A stretch of 64,000 bases of DNA from Haliotis asinina (taxonomy: Eukaryota; Mollusca; Gastropoda; Lepetellida; Haliotidae): contig NC_090288.1 in the NCBI RefSeq assembly GCF_037392515.1, positions 19,252,969-19,316,968 on the forward strand, written 5' to 3'. The position numbers and the translations under genes were made by a program. Shown one piece after another: positions 23,523-36,136 of the stretch. Below the pieces are notes generated by a model. It searched no databases. It saw only the letters and a program-made list of their open reading frames with translations, and was not told the origin of the DNA. The first letter of the stretch is position 1. Every line of letters starts with the position of its first letter.

Positions 23523-24390
23523 AATTTAATGGCCGTGCTCATATGATGCTATTTTCAAATGAAGTCGTCTCTTTACTGTTGACACGAGGCTGCATTAATG
23601 TTACACGTAATAGAGACAGACTCAAATGGATTCTACTTTTCATTGAAATTACATTTTGTCCCTGTGTTGTTTTCATAGTCATCGATGGCTCATCTGTTAA
23701 ACTGCCACTTAGACACTACATGTGTATATCGAAGCCTGTACCTCCAACTACACTGAACAGAGGACATGGCCCCAGGCAACACCGTGCGCCACCATACATT
23801 GTTCATGTCCCGCATGTGAAGGTCAGTGAATACGTTCTCTGGGAGACCTACCTTGTGCCCCAGAGCAATAACATGACAGATGTTGCATAATAGTAATGCC
23901 CCTCATGGGTAATCTCCGCGCAGGTTTCCAAATACAAACTACACTGCCTGGAAGAAATATATGTGCAGCTACAGTTAAGTCTTCAGGTGACACTTGACCA
24001 GACTCCATCAGTATCTACAAGTTGTATAACACCCCGTGTATCTGTATGTAAAATATAACATTGATACATTCTCAGTAAACACCCAGCGATGACGTGCCTG
24101 ACTTTGACAGCGTGCGTCCGAATCCTGAATGGGATCAGTCCAACATAGTACAGACTCTGTACTTTCCTGACAAAGTCTAATCCCAAAGGTGGCACCCCAT
24201 TTGTCATAAGCCACAGATAAACAAACACATAATGGCCGATAGCTCCTACATAAGAACCATAAGTACCTCTCTTGGTAACAGAATCTCACATATGAAGAGA
24301 CCACAAAAAATCTAACAAGCAGATTTTGATTTATTCATATATCAAGTATAAATATATAAACAACAAATATATAAAGCATTCCGTTAGTAC

Positions 24391-24717
24391 TTATGATTTT
24401 ACATGAGGGACAATCTTGAACTTTCCTTGATTGTACACCACACAGTCAGTTTCACTTCCTAGATCTCTGGTGGATACATATATCCAGCAGCGACTAGAAC
24501 TCCAGAGACGTTTCTGGCGGGTCCCAGAGTCTGTCGTGTCACGATACACCCGTTCCCTGGGGCCTACAGTATGCCCCAAATCCAGCTGTGCCATGTTTGC
24601 TGACTGGGACCTCTCAAATCCCAGGATTACCTCGATGAACCTGAAGATGTTGGGGTGGTTGCGAGGCACGGCCATCATTCGGTAATGGAACCCCTCCAGA
24701 TTGTTGTTTGCCGTTCA
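24391..24717 (-). pseudogene. MULE-type transposase C-terminal fragment
   Basis: The minus strand reads NNNLEGFHYRMMAVPRNHPN, then IFRFIEVILGFERSQSANMA and QLDLGHTVGPRERVYRD, up to a stop at 24391. This fits the conserved RTNN-x-LEGWH plus NHP-x-(I/L)-W-(K/R)-FI block of Mutator-like (FLYWCH-associated) transposases. Just upstream, where Arg of the RTNN motif is expected, there is a TGA before T-A-N-N-N. The catalytic DDE part was not found, so this is a fragment. Confidence 0.55.
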
Positions 24718-24774
24718 AGGTGCGCAAACAGTGAATACGGTGTTCCTTTGTTGAGTTTTTGTTGTGAAGACAAC

Positions 24775-25070
24775 ACTGAAACAAAACTTGTGTCTCACCT
24801 TGATGTCACATACTCTACTTTCATTACACTTGTCATAATGATGAATAAATGACGATTCTCCCATCTTAAGTCAAGATATATGTAAGTATTCTCAAACAAT
24901 CTGCAACATAATTGTGTAACCTTGAATCAAGGCCTGTCCTGTGCCTCACCTTGATGTCACATACTCTGCTTTCATTACACTTGTCATAATGATGAATAAA
25001 TAGCGATTCTCCCATCTTAGGTCAAGATATATGTAGGTATTCTCAAACAATCTGCTACATAATTGTATCG
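24775..25070. repeat. Direct duplication, about 130 bp, period about 172 bp
   Basis: Two copies (24,790-24,915 and 24,950-25,075, approximate) share CACCTTGATGTCACATACTC, CATTACACTTGTCATAATGA, TGAATAAAT and CAAGATATATGTA with about 93-95 percent identity by eye, a recent local duplication. Confidence 0.85.
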
Positions 25071-25084
25071 TGAGGAGCATGACC

Positions 25085-25690
25085 CTTGGTATAATTAGTC
25101 GACCACAGTAGTTATTGTCAACGGCATTGCCACAGTAGTAATCATCAACGGAAGTGACACAGCACTTAATATCAACACTTATACTGATGAAGTTATTTTA
25201 ACTGCATTACTCAAAAGTTGTCTTCAGTTTAATTGTAAATCTCAGTTATATTACTATGAACCGGGCTCACTCTGGTAGATGTTCACATTACCTTAGTAGT
25301 TACTTTTACCAGCATTACTCGAACTGTTTCTCTCATTGTGGTTATTTCCCATTACCCCAGTATTCATCCCATTACTGAAGCAAATACTTTCAACTGTAAA
25401 TGCTCTTCAACATTTCTCTCAATCATATCATCCAAGTAGTTGCCTTTACCTACAACTTTCTTCAAGTGGTCACTCAGGACTCTTACTTCCAAAAGTTACT
25501 GTCAATGATGTTACTCCAGTTTCACATAAATAATAAACAAGCAACTACATCATCTGGGTAGTTGTGCTAATTGGTATTACCCAAGTAATGACGGAGTTGG
25601 ATTTTTCCACTTGCTATCCACTGGATTACATAAGGCAGTTACTTTCAACTACATTTCTCAAGTAACATCTGCATATCCAACAATCACATT
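25085..25690. repeat. Diverged short repeats built on TTACT-CAAGTAGTTACTTT
   Basis: Recurrent but imperfect phrases (CAGTAGTTATTGTCAACGGC, TTAGTAGTTACTTTTACC, GGCAGTTACTTTCAACTAC, CTCAAGTAAC) at roughly 30-45 bp spacing suggest an old decayed minisatellite. Copy boundaries cannot be drawn by eye. Confidence 0.4.
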
Positions 25691-27500
25691 CTCTGGGCAT
25701 ATGATTAGAAAACTGAAGAAACTGAACTATTCAGAAAAATCAATGCCAACTTATAATCACACACGTAAAATTCTGAAATGGTTATGAAAATGATTCCGTA
25801 GCTTGTGTATACCAAGACGTTTTTACAACTTCAACCAGTGTTTTCAACAGACCAACTTATGTTAAAGGAACATTACATAAAAATATTGAATTTTATTTTA
25901 AGTTGTGTGAAGATGGAGAATGTTATTACTAACATTTCACTCTCAAAACATTTACAAATTGCATACCTGTACAAAAAGAGGTGGCCAAAGGACTTTTTCT
26001 CACAACACACGACTGGCCTGTCAACATCACATAGCAAAAACATGACAAACACATGGCTCATTTCATAAATGTTATACATTTTTTTAATCATTTTGTATGA
26101 TAAAAACTAAAGAAAATATCACAGTCTGAGTGTTAAGCTGAAATCTCTGTTTTAACTGAAAGTACAATATCTTCAGGAAAACAACACACGATACACAAGC
26201 TATTTTCTATCATTCAACATCATACTAATTAGTGAACTTGAACTGTGATTTCTTTTCAACAGAAAATTACGGCCCAAAAATTGTTTGGAATCAGCAAGTC
26301 CTTACCAACATGAATGAAATTTCAAGCATTGTTCATTAACCATAATTCATGACCCTGGTAGTGGCTGCAACTAGCAATCTATCAGTTTGATGCCCTGGGC
26401 CTCGTCAGAGATACATGCACTATCAGGTAAGATCCACTTTCACAATACTCACAGGTAGTTTAATAAACACGCACACACATTAAACAAAAAACTGACGAAC
26501 TGTACAATAAAAATAACCCACACATTCCTATTTTGGTTTCTTATGTATCACAATCAACTACTTTTGGTAGTTTCCTACCTGGTTTTGTGTTCTAGCATTT
26601 GATGTTCTGTAAATAAACTTTATCTGCAGAGGACTGAACTAACATTCTGTAGTCTTGGGAGATACTGTAAACCAGAGACATAGGTTGTGTTTGCCTGGAG
26701 ATAGTACCACTGATGTACCCACAATATCTGTTTGCCATGTTGTGGTTGTCACCCCCTTCCAGCTGTAGTACAGCAGCATGTCCCAGATATCTGGGAAGCG
26801 AGGGCTGTGATACATGTCCTTGTCATGTATATACACCAAGGCTAAACACACTTCACTAAAACAGAAAGTTTTGGTACATGTGACATGGTGGACTGATTTG
26901 TTCATTCAATTCTATCATGTCTTGGGAAATGTGTTTTGTACAAAGCTGATTACAGTCATCAGAAACAATAATATCCTGTATATGCCATGGATACAACTTG
27001 TTGTGTGGTATGTGTAAAACAAGCTATTTTCATTATGTGCTATACTGAACAATATAGAATAAGAACACCATCAATGACAACCATACATGTTAATACAGTG
27101 AGATGCTGGATTATGGACATAGGACACATATCATTTTAGAATAAATCCTCCAAGTAACTGAATATCTGGATACCTGGATTTCTGTCATCCAGGCTTTGGT
27201 GTTGAAACAGTAGCAAGCTACACTTCTGGGTTGAAATCACTTCAAAACCGCAAGGTGGTTTTGGTTTGTCAATAACAATTCACTGTGTGTGAGATAGGCC
27301 TACTAATACCAATACCTTATTTATTTTAACAATCACCCGTAGTCACAATGCACAGAATATCTGGAAAAGAGGAAGTTAACTGATATCTTCAGCTATCTAT
27401 GTACAACAGAAGAGATAATCAAACAAACCATCAAGCTCCAAAATGAAACTTGCCTGTATACTATTTGATTTTGGCATTTGACATTGGCAGATTGTTCATG
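25691..27500. other. Intergenic; one possible unassigned exon, otherwise nothing recognised
   Basis: A minus-strand open stretch 26868-26639 follows an acceptor-like TTTCTGTTTTAG and reads EVCLALVYIHDKDMYHSPRF and onward to a stop. Its composition is protein-like but no family is recognised and no upstream exon was found. Confidence 0.3.
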
Positions 27501-27509
27501 TAAGTTGAT

Positions 27510-27690
27510 TGACAAGTAAAGTCATGCAGAACAACAGCATTGCTTCCATGGGTCCACTGATCACTCAGTAAAGCCATGCAACACAACATCACTGGTTCCA
27601 TTCCCAATAGCACTAAGTAAAGTCATACAGCAATGATTCCACTGATCAGTAAAGTCACGCAGCACAACAGCACTATATCAATACACACTG
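27510..27690. repeat. Decayed minisatellite
   Basis: Three to four imperfect units with CAGTAAAGTCATGCAG/AAAGCCATGCAACACAAC and TTCCACTGATCA, period about 50-60 bp. Confidence 0.6.
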
Positions 27691-28051
27691 GTTTGACTGA
27701 CTAACATATCTGAACATTCAATCCATTAACAGTTAATTTCCAGAAACCAAGCTCACAGCTAACCCTGGCCATGTAAACTTTCACTATCTTATTCCCATCC
27801 GAATGAAAGCAACAAACCAATTAGATTAGGTGTGACCTTCTTTATATTAAATGAGCTGGTCTGTTTTTTCTGAAGGAGAAACCACTAAATAATTTGGAAA
27901 AATATTATTATGTTCCAAACCTTACCCCACCAAGACATATTGAAGTGAAAGTAATCTCAGCATAAATACTTGTACATTTCAACTCTGAAGGGCATACCTA
28001 ATCACAAACCTTTGCTTAAAATTCAAATGGAAGAACAGAACAGAACAGACA

Positions 28052-28195
28052 GTGAGAGAGAGAGTGAGTGTGGTTTTATGCCGCTTTTAGCAATATTCCA
28101 GCTATATGACAACATGAGAATTGGACACATTGTGCCCATGTTGGGTGTATTGAACCTGGGTCTAGGACATGATAAACCAACTCTTTAGCCACCAT
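28052..28195 (+). repeat. Interspersed SINE-like repeat, second abalone type
   Basis: Reads GTTTTATGCCGCTTTTAGCA, ATATTCCAGCTATATGACAA, CACATTGTGCCCATGTTGGG, TGAACCTGGGTCTA, CAACTCTTTAGCCACC. The minus-strand copy at 48.0 kb has matching blocks. The ending resembles a tRNA-like tail. Confidence 0.6.
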
Positions 28196-28199
28196 TCCA

Positions 28200-29769
28200 A
28201 ATAACAGAAAATATAAAATGACAAATGAAACCTTCTGCTGTGGCCAAAACAGGTCCTAGTTTTTTCATGCACCAACTGCTTCCATGTTGGATTATTCAAG
28301 CTAATATTTGATTTCACTAATGTGTTTCTTACTTATGCTTTGATTTAATAACAAATGTGCTGATTATGACAATGCCAGTTATATTTTCCATTGAGATACC
28401 ACACTGTAGTTTAACACATATACCCTACTCAGATACAGTCTACAGACTCGGGGGAAACCAGACCTCCTTTAGTCTTCTCAGCTCTTGAGACTACTGAATA
28501 AAGCCAAGCACTATAAGGGGTAAACCCCAAGTCAGTTGTAAGAAATGGTCATACCATGGTGCCATGGGAATTTCTTCATATCTCAGGATAGGATATAGCA
28601 TGATTGGGAGGAAATCTATGCCTACAAGAAATACTATCAAATATGACAGAGTTCATGAATGAATTGATTTTGCTGTGATCACTTAACACAATCAAAGATG
28701 TTCAGAGGCGAAAAAATACCAAATACTGGAAACTGTGTCGAAGATAAAACAAACTTTCAATATCATACAGTAACAGTTGTTTAGATTGCTTGGCTGATGA
28801 AAAATATTCCTCAAATATTGTACTACATAAATAGCGAAAGTATATGAGATACTATACATGATAACTGGATAGGTGATCTAAATTACATTGGTCTAAGATG
28901 TTCAAAATGAATCACATTTCCAAAAAAACTACATCACTATTGGATATCCATATTCAATATTGGACATTCACTTCAATACTGTGATGGTGAAACTCGTTGT
29001 TGGCACTCCAGTAAAGCATTGTATTCCAATACATCCCAGTCCACAAACACATATCAATGAATTGCATATCTAAAGTAAAATGTTTTTGGAGTATTTGTAA
29101 CACACTGTTACAAGAGTAACTTGCTTAGAACACAGCTGACCTACATTTCATGACATAATAATACCAGAACCCACAGCTATCTCAAATTTTGAAGGTGCAG
29201 TTTGTGGCAAATATCAACCCCAAAACACACAACACGTTTTACTGGGACTATTTACATCCATTTTCACAAAAATAATAGTAGTTTAGGCCAAAATGAGTTG
29301 GTGCAATGTTTCATATGGCTCATGCTATAAGTTTGTGGGATGCTGATGACAAAAGGTACATGATGGACTGAGCGATAATGCCAGCTTAGAAGTCATTCAG
29401 CCAGGTCAACAGGCACGATTATTCCAAAGGATGTAATAAGGTGGTTTAAGCTTAGGACAAATAAACAGTTTTCACATGTCATTACACAAAGCAGTATACA
29501 TGTCCTTTGAGTTCTTGCACAGTTTCATCCTTTCACATGTCATCAACCCAGTACACAGCAGGTGATTACCACTGATGTTAATGGTCTTAGGTCAAACAAA
29601 GCAAATACTATCAGGTTTTGACATTATTAAAAGCATGTTTGTGCTTAGCTGGCTTGTACAATCGTTCATGCATTATTGCGGACTACACTGCAACCTATGG
29701 CAACAATATTCTTTTCTACCAAGACTCTCTTCAGAGGATTTGGTATGAATCTGAGCAAGTCAATTGAAA
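28200..29769. other. Probable 3' UTR and downstream DNA of the RING gene
   Basis: No open frame with recognisable content. The part adjoining 29,769 should hold the RING transcript 3' end, but no clear polyadenylation signal can be assigned. Confidence 0.35.
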
Positions 29770-30745
29770 TTAGTTCTCCATAAGGTCGTTGATCTCTCCC
29801 CTGATGGCAGACCTCTGATTCAGCAGGCGCCTAAGCTCTGATGCCACCTGCCCCAGTCTTCGGCCAAGTTCACGAACTTCCTGTAACTGCTCCTGGCGAT
29901 GCCGTTCACGTTCAGCATTAACATCCAAAACTTCTTGCTGTCGTTGTTCTAATTCAGTGCTGAATGTGGTCATCAAGGAATCAAGCCTTGACCGACTATC
30001 ATGAAGACGATCTCGAATCTGAGAGAGACTGTTACTGACTTGAGTACGGGCTGAGGGCTGAGTTAAGGTCCTTGTTGACACTTCAGAAGGCTGTAGTGGA
30101 TAACTTGGAGTTGAAATGTTTGAATTGTGTACATTTGGCCTTGGGGAATCCTGCTGCAGCAACGAAGGAAGAGTTGGTACTCTACGTACAACCTGCTGAG
30201 GTGGTCTCGGGGTTGAAGGCGGTCGCGGTGTATGGACAATGCCATCTGAGGAGTCACGACTGAGAAAACTGTCCCTGCTTAACATATTGTTGTTACTGTC
30301 ACTCAGGGAGCTTACATTGTTTAAACCTCTATACAGGCTGTTAGATGGAAGTGACGACCTTAAGTGTAGATGCCTGGTGGGGAACTGAAGACCAGTCCTG
30401 GAGCTGGACTGGGTTCGTGGTGTATTCCTTCTTCTAAGCTGTGGCAACTCAGTATCAGCATTCTCCACAGGACTCGGGTTGCTATTACTGTCATAATTTG
30501 TGTGCTTGTGGCTCAGCAAGTACATTAGCTTCCCAGTCCAGCTGCATCCTGCAATACTGCATTTTACCTCTTTAGCTTTTATCTTGTTGTCCAACTCTGT
30601 GTCACGAGAATAGACCCCATGTGTCCGACAAACTGGGCAGCGTGTTCTGTTAAGATGCACCCCACTTGTTGACCACACATAGATACAAGAATGACAGTAC
30701 TTGTGCTTGTTGCTGCACTGCATGGTGTCCTTTAGAATCTGGTAA
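29770..30745 (-). CDS. RING gene coding exon 2
   Basis: The acceptor ATTTTTCAG opens the frame at 30745, one base before codon 61. The exon holds the other RING ligands, the second Cys/His cluster, the disordered Ser/Pro middle and the C-terminal coiled coil, and ends at a stop at 29770-29772. The open frame is uninterrupted for 324 codons. Confidence 0.9.
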
Positions 30746-32060
30746 CTGAAAAATCATATCATAAAAGTGTAAATACAAAAACTGGGCCAAACATGCTGGT
30801 CTAACTCTTTGTTACCCAATTGCACAGATTTTCTAAATAAACAACACTGGGACTCTGATATGTTTAGGATGTGTAGGATTTAGCTCTACTGCCTTAAGGC
30901 TTTGGCCCTTTTGACTTTTCCAGTTTGGGCCTTTTGTCCTTTGGCCCTTTTCACCTGTTCCCTTTGATAGTACATATCATGTTCATGAAGAAATTGTAAC
31001 ATAATATTTGCAGTTTCATAGGAGAAATTAACATTTTAATTGTGCATTTCAAGGTAGACACAAATACATTGACTAAAGTACTGGCTAACAACCAGTAACC
31101 ACCATTTTTAGCAGTTTTTAATGATTTGCTCCACTGTTTCTTAACACAAATGAAAGAAACTTTATCTTGATAGATTAGCTATTCACTGACATTCCCTGCT
31201 TGTTTCCAGTTGCCAACCATATTTCTCCGAAACGCGGTCAACAGGAAGAATGAGTGTAGAATGGACTTTCCCAGCAACTAATAAGACCAGTTATCATCAT
31301 TTCTGAATTTTTCATGTTATTTACCAAATGTGACGTAAGTTTGGTAATAAAATTATTGTGTTTCAAACCTTGACATACTGAAGAAAATTCACAGTTGGAA
31401 TTTATGTTAAAAAAAAATTAAACGAACAAAACTCTCGTTGTGAATGATGACAGATGCCAGTATAAGCTGACAGGAATATGGAGATGTCACCATGCGGTTG
31501 AACTTAACAAAGTTTACTTTTTGAGTAGTTGTATGCAATTTTGATGTTTGTTTTCTCGGGGAAAAAAGTAAAGAAACAGGTGAAAATTGAAAGTTATGTT
31601 TTGTCAATTTAGTCTGCGTTGTATTTGTCGAGTCCATAAAACTGAGATGGAAAGTTAGGTTAATTCGTAGTAAGTGATTGAGTGTTGGCATTATGGGTAT
31701 GTTCATACGAATTAAAATCTGCACTTTTCATAAACTTAACTGTAATGTCATTGATTCAAAACATAACCAGGAAGATTTTCATTCACTTCTCAACATTTAA
31801 GAAATTTCATGTCAAAACGCTAATGCTCACGTGACGTATTTGTTACACCACAGACAAGCATACAACAAGGTATCTACACACCATATTGAACACTCGAATT
31901 CCTCTTTATCTTCCTCGGTCAGATTTAAAAAGCTGTCCTCGGGATACCCTCCTGCCTTGATTGGATTTGTAGACCGTTTGGGCCTCGGCATGGGAGGGGC
32001 AGCTAGGCTCAAAACTGCTTCTATTAACGCCAAGAAACTGGACTCTGGAGGTGCCGCCAT
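29770..32060 (-). CDS. RING-finger (C3HC4) protein with coiled coil, probable E3 ubiquitin ligase
   Basis: Two coding exons, 32060-31882 and 30745-29770 (179+976 = 1155 nt), give 384 residues. The intron falls inside a zinc ligand: TG at the end of exon 1 plus T of exon 2 makes Cys60. Ligands are C57-x2-C60-x9-C70-x3-H74-x2-C77-x2-C80-x15-C96-x2-C99, a perfect C3HC4 RING. A second Cys/His cluster (C122, C127, H139, H141) resembles half of a TRAF-type finger. The middle (about 145-290) is Ser/Pro/Asn-rich and low in complexity. Residues about 295-384 are a charged coiled coil (LEQRQQEVLDVNAERERHRQ). By family knowledge such proteins bind E2 enzymes and transfer ubiquitin; the substrate is unknown. 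The Met at 32060 was chosen because its context is better than that of the in-frame Met 12 codons upstream. Confidence 0.88.
31882..32060 (-). CDS. RING gene coding exon 1
   Basis: 59 codons plus two bases, ending in phase 2 at a GTGTGT donor. It encodes an alanine/proline-rich start (MAAPPESSFLALIEAVLSLA), a basic patch PRPKRS and an acidic lead-in NLTEEDKEEFECSI carrying the first RING cysteine. An in-frame Met at 32094-32096 would add 12 residues in weaker context. Confidence 0.8.
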
Positions 32061-32930
32061 ATTCTGAATTTGTCGAATGTTCACCCTGTCATTCACTGTC
32101 CAAGTGCCACACGTTCAAAAATTAGAAACATGTAATTAGGGAATATGCCATAATGCTTCGTCCTCAAATTCACAAGCAATCTCGGGGTCAAATGGATCTG
32201 GTTGATTTCTAGTCTTCATATAATCAGCAAGTTCCGTGATTCATGAAGAAATGAAACCAGCAACACGAAAGACTCAGGCAAAGTTCCCGTCCGCTTGTTT
32301 TCTTAAGGTGACGTCCCGTCAACTAAATTCTATTCAAGGCTGCAGAGAAATGTCTGTGCAATGTACATATATCTCAGGGTTGGTTTGTGCATAGTGGCTG
32401 GGTGACACAATAGCGTCTACGGGTACACGTCTGGCTGACAGCCAGGTAACACCGCACCAAACTGATCCTCTGACATCAGCTGAGTGAACACTAACCTATG
32501 TACCCATGACATATTATCCATTAGCCATTGATTTATTCATTGCGTTTCAACTTGGACTTATGGCAGTTAATAGTTATTTAATTAGCATAGGTGTAAGTGT
32601 CATTTTTCAGGTCATTTATGGCTTGATATCACTTATTGTTGAAGCGGTGAAGCGCATGTTCTTAGGCCAATAAGCGGAACGTCATACATGGGAAGCAAAA
32701 ATACTTCGCACCGGACAATCACTATCAGCGCCATCTCAGTGTGTTTTCTAAAAGGGCAGACAAGTCACATTCACTTTAAGTCTTCATTATTAAGTGCATG
32801 ATTTGCAAACAGACGTTTGCATTTGTTCAAACAAGACTGACTGTTCATATGCGACACTGAACACACATCCTGAAAAATGAAATGCAAGGAAACTTTGACA
32901 GGCAGTGTAACACTGAAAACATATCCGCGT
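32061..32930 (-). promoter_or_regulatory. Upstream region of the RING gene
   Basis: Lies 5' of the start codon. An ATTGG/CCAAT-like box sits at about 32,667 (AGGCCAATAAGCGG). No TATA box is obvious. No other gene was seen here. Confidence 0.3.
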
Positions 32931-32931
32931 T

Positions 32932-33276
32932 GGAAAGGTACCCGGTGGGTGCTTTTTGCAACATTTTAATACTTGGACTCATTTTCAGCGCCAGGTGTTT
33001 TTTTCCAACTACTCACCTCTTATTGAGAGGTAACGTGTACAAAGGATACCCTGGTTGAATAATGAATAATGTTTTTACACTGTAAATTTTAAAAGTCAAG
33101 TAAAGATAAACGTTTCATTATTCAACCTAGGTATCTTTTCAATACGTAACTCGGGTTACTTTCCAATCGCAGTCGGGCGATTACGCAATTTTGAAAAAGG
33201 ACCCCTGGTGTTGAAAAGTGAGTCTGGGTATTGATATGAAGTTGAAAACGTACGCTCCGGGTACCTTTTCAGTGAG
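32932..33276. repeat. Foldback element (long imperfect palindrome)
   Basis: Two arms of about 140-150 bp are reverse complements centred near 33,095. Left-arm blocks GGAAAGGTACCCGG, CGCCAGGTG and GGATACCCTGGTTGAATAAT pair with right-arm blocks that read, in reverse complement, GAAAAGGTACCCGG, ACACCAGGGG and AGATACCTAGGTTGAATAAT. Identity is highest near the centre. It is probably a foldback MITE; no transposase or clear target duplication was seen. Confidence 0.7.
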
Positions 33277-36136
33277 GGCATGTCTTCAGTCTTACAGCGG
33301 CACCGAGAAAGATTTGAAATCTTTGTTAATTTACCATGTACTGTAAATATATACTCCTTATAGCCTTTTATCAACAGACGTATTTTAGCATTTTAAACTA
33401 TGACGTTTGTCAACGACAATGACTATTACTGTGAGCAATTATTTGGGCAAGCAACTTCCTTGTTATCAATCTATACTGCCTGACCTTTGATGAGGTGAAT
33501 GTCGATCACATATATGGGTCATGTTCAAAATTGGTAGTATTTTGTGTCCGTTCCAAATTAAAAACATCTGTGATGGGTTTTGTGTGTTCGAGAAAACAAA
33601 TTTAAACGTTTACTAGTTGTAAATGTGGTATATCATTAGTCCTGTCATTTTGAAATTTACACTTAATCACATTTTGGGGTAAACATTGGCAGATGTACTC
33701 TGTCCGGAGGTGACGGTCCTGATATCAATGTTCACAAATTATGAAAAAATAAATTCAAGTAAACCAATTAATTCATATTATGACAGTTATTTGCACATTT
33801 TGCCCCCCAAAAAACCCCGCTGACACCATTGAATAAGTATAAATGTAATTTGTTACCCTTAATTGTCCAGACCGTTACCAATGTATCTTATGTCATATAT
33901 AGCTCTCCTTTTCTAACTTTCAATGGATATGTGGCCCAGAAATGGAAGAGGTGGTAAGCATGACCTTTGCAGGCTTTTATTGATCATTCATTTGTTTAGT
34001 TTAGATTTACTAATTGTCTTGGCCATTACTGGCCAAACGGTTACCATTCTGCTAAGTAACGGTCTGGACATATCTTTATTAAATTTCTGTATTAAAGAAT
34101 ATTTTCTATGGTGTGGTAATAAATTTATATTTACTTATCTATCTTCTTTACATAATAAAACCAAAACAAATGTGTCATGTTAAGTTCCCATTGTCTATAA
34201 GATCTATAGCCTTTATGAATTAAAGGTAACAGTCAGGAAATCTATGGTAACAGTTTGGACAAATTGTAATAAAGGTAAACAACTTAATTGTACTCTAGCC
34301 TTTAAAGTGGTTTTGGGTATAGTCTGTTTTGACTTAAACTGTGAGATGTGTAAACAGGGCTGTGGTTACCTTTTCTTAATAAGGGAGGCACTACTAACGT
34401 TAAAAGAGTGTTATGTCAATACTTTGAACCAGGAAAAATATTCTGTAAAAAATTATAAGGGGGAACCTGCCCCCTTCCACTCCCTGGTCTACCTACTGCC
34501 CTGGTAAGAATACCATTTACTTAAAATATCGCTGGGTGGTAATATATTGGCCAAAATTGTATTTGATGAATATGTGTTACTATCTCACTATCAACGAAAA
34601 CACAAATGTATCCATGTGAATGAAAGGATCATATTTCATGGAGACTAATATTGCACCATAATATGCACAACAAAATGATATCTATGTAGTTGCCTGTGTA
34701 GTATGACCTGGTCCACCGTGTCATTACAGTATCTTAGGTGCTGCAGTACCTTTCAGAATGTAAACTTTGGCAAGTTTGAGAGGGATAGCATTTGTTTGTT
34801 ACTCTATTGTCCTGTCTCTATTACCTATAATGTCACAACCCTTACTATTTATTCAATTTTTGTTATCCAGTTGCACCCTTCTTTAGATTATAAGTCATTT
34901 TGAGTCTCTAGACAGGTGTTTTTTTCTATTCTTTAGAGGCTATAATTTGTTTATATTCAAAAGCTTAAATTCATTCACAAGTTTATATACTGATATCACA
35001 AATGTAGAAACCGTTACCACAGCATGGAAGAAAACATGCCAAGCGTGTTACATGTTACAATTTACAATACACATTTCACTGACTGTCCAAAACAGGGTTA
35101 GCAGTTGAAGTAAATGAAATCATTTTTTCCTTTCATTTTACCTATTTCTAGGTTAAATTAAATTGTTTAAGGTTTAAGTCCAACCCGTTACCATTCCTAT
35201 CCTCTTTATACTGGTGTCTTCATAAGATGTTCTGAGCTTACTAGCACAAGTTTATTTTAGCCATCTTCACCTGTTGAAAGCTGTAAACACAATAATGTTT
35301 TAGAAAAGAATGCTGTTATGTTGTGGTAAAAATGGAAGACTCAAAATAACCCTTTCAATGTTCACGATAACAGTATCTGCCATATGCAAAAGGGGTTGTT
35401 TATGAATTATATTTCCCAATCCTTATTCTGATTAAGACGTAAGGGTCAACACTTCCCCCACCCTATTAATTACTGGTGTGCCAAGTAAAAGGTCAGTTAG
35501 TACATTTAATCCTGCACGCTTGTATTTTTGAATAATTAAGTGTTTGAGATTTTATCTGAATAGAAATTAAATCAAATCTGATGAGTCTGATTTCACTGCA
35601 ATAAAGAAATGAAATCCCTACCAATATTGGAAATGACCCTTACATATATATAAAAGTAAACACAGGTTACCACGCGTGTGTGTTTTGGGATGGTTAATAT
35701 CCTCCATTAGAATAAACATTGTATTTAGTGAGCCTTGGTGAGCTAAATACATTCCCTTTAGGTTCCGAGTATGATACCCTATTTATCATACAATGTCACT
35801 TTACTTTATGATTTTTTACAAAATGCGCTTTCATTTGCCACAGATCATATGAAACTATACTTTGTGGGATGTGCCCGCATATCTACTGCTAGACACATGT
35901 TAGATGATCCTGCGCACTAAACGAATTTGTGACAAGAGAGGCGGTACAACGAATTGGGCGAGTACACTTGGCTGCTACACGTAGCTTGACGATCATGCAC
36001 GTGCAATACATGCTAACCATGACATGAAATCAACACCGCTGCTGATTAACACCTGTCTCGCTACTGTGTAACACCAGTCTCGCTACTGTTTTACACCTGT
36101 CTCAATACTGTTAAACAGATTTCAGTTGTAGTAAAA
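33277..36136. other. Intergenic, with a recurrent GGTAAC-containing motif
   Basis: No gene. A motif close to GGTAACGGTCTGGACA occurs in both orientations near 33,865, 34,060, 34,245 and 35,180, with several more bare GTTACC sites between 33.85 and 35.67 kb. Confidence 0.4.

Noticed and set aside
23510-23890. 126-codon plus-strand frame starting in a GT microsatellite
   Set aside because: No domain, no codon bias, and an apparent start inside a simple repeat.
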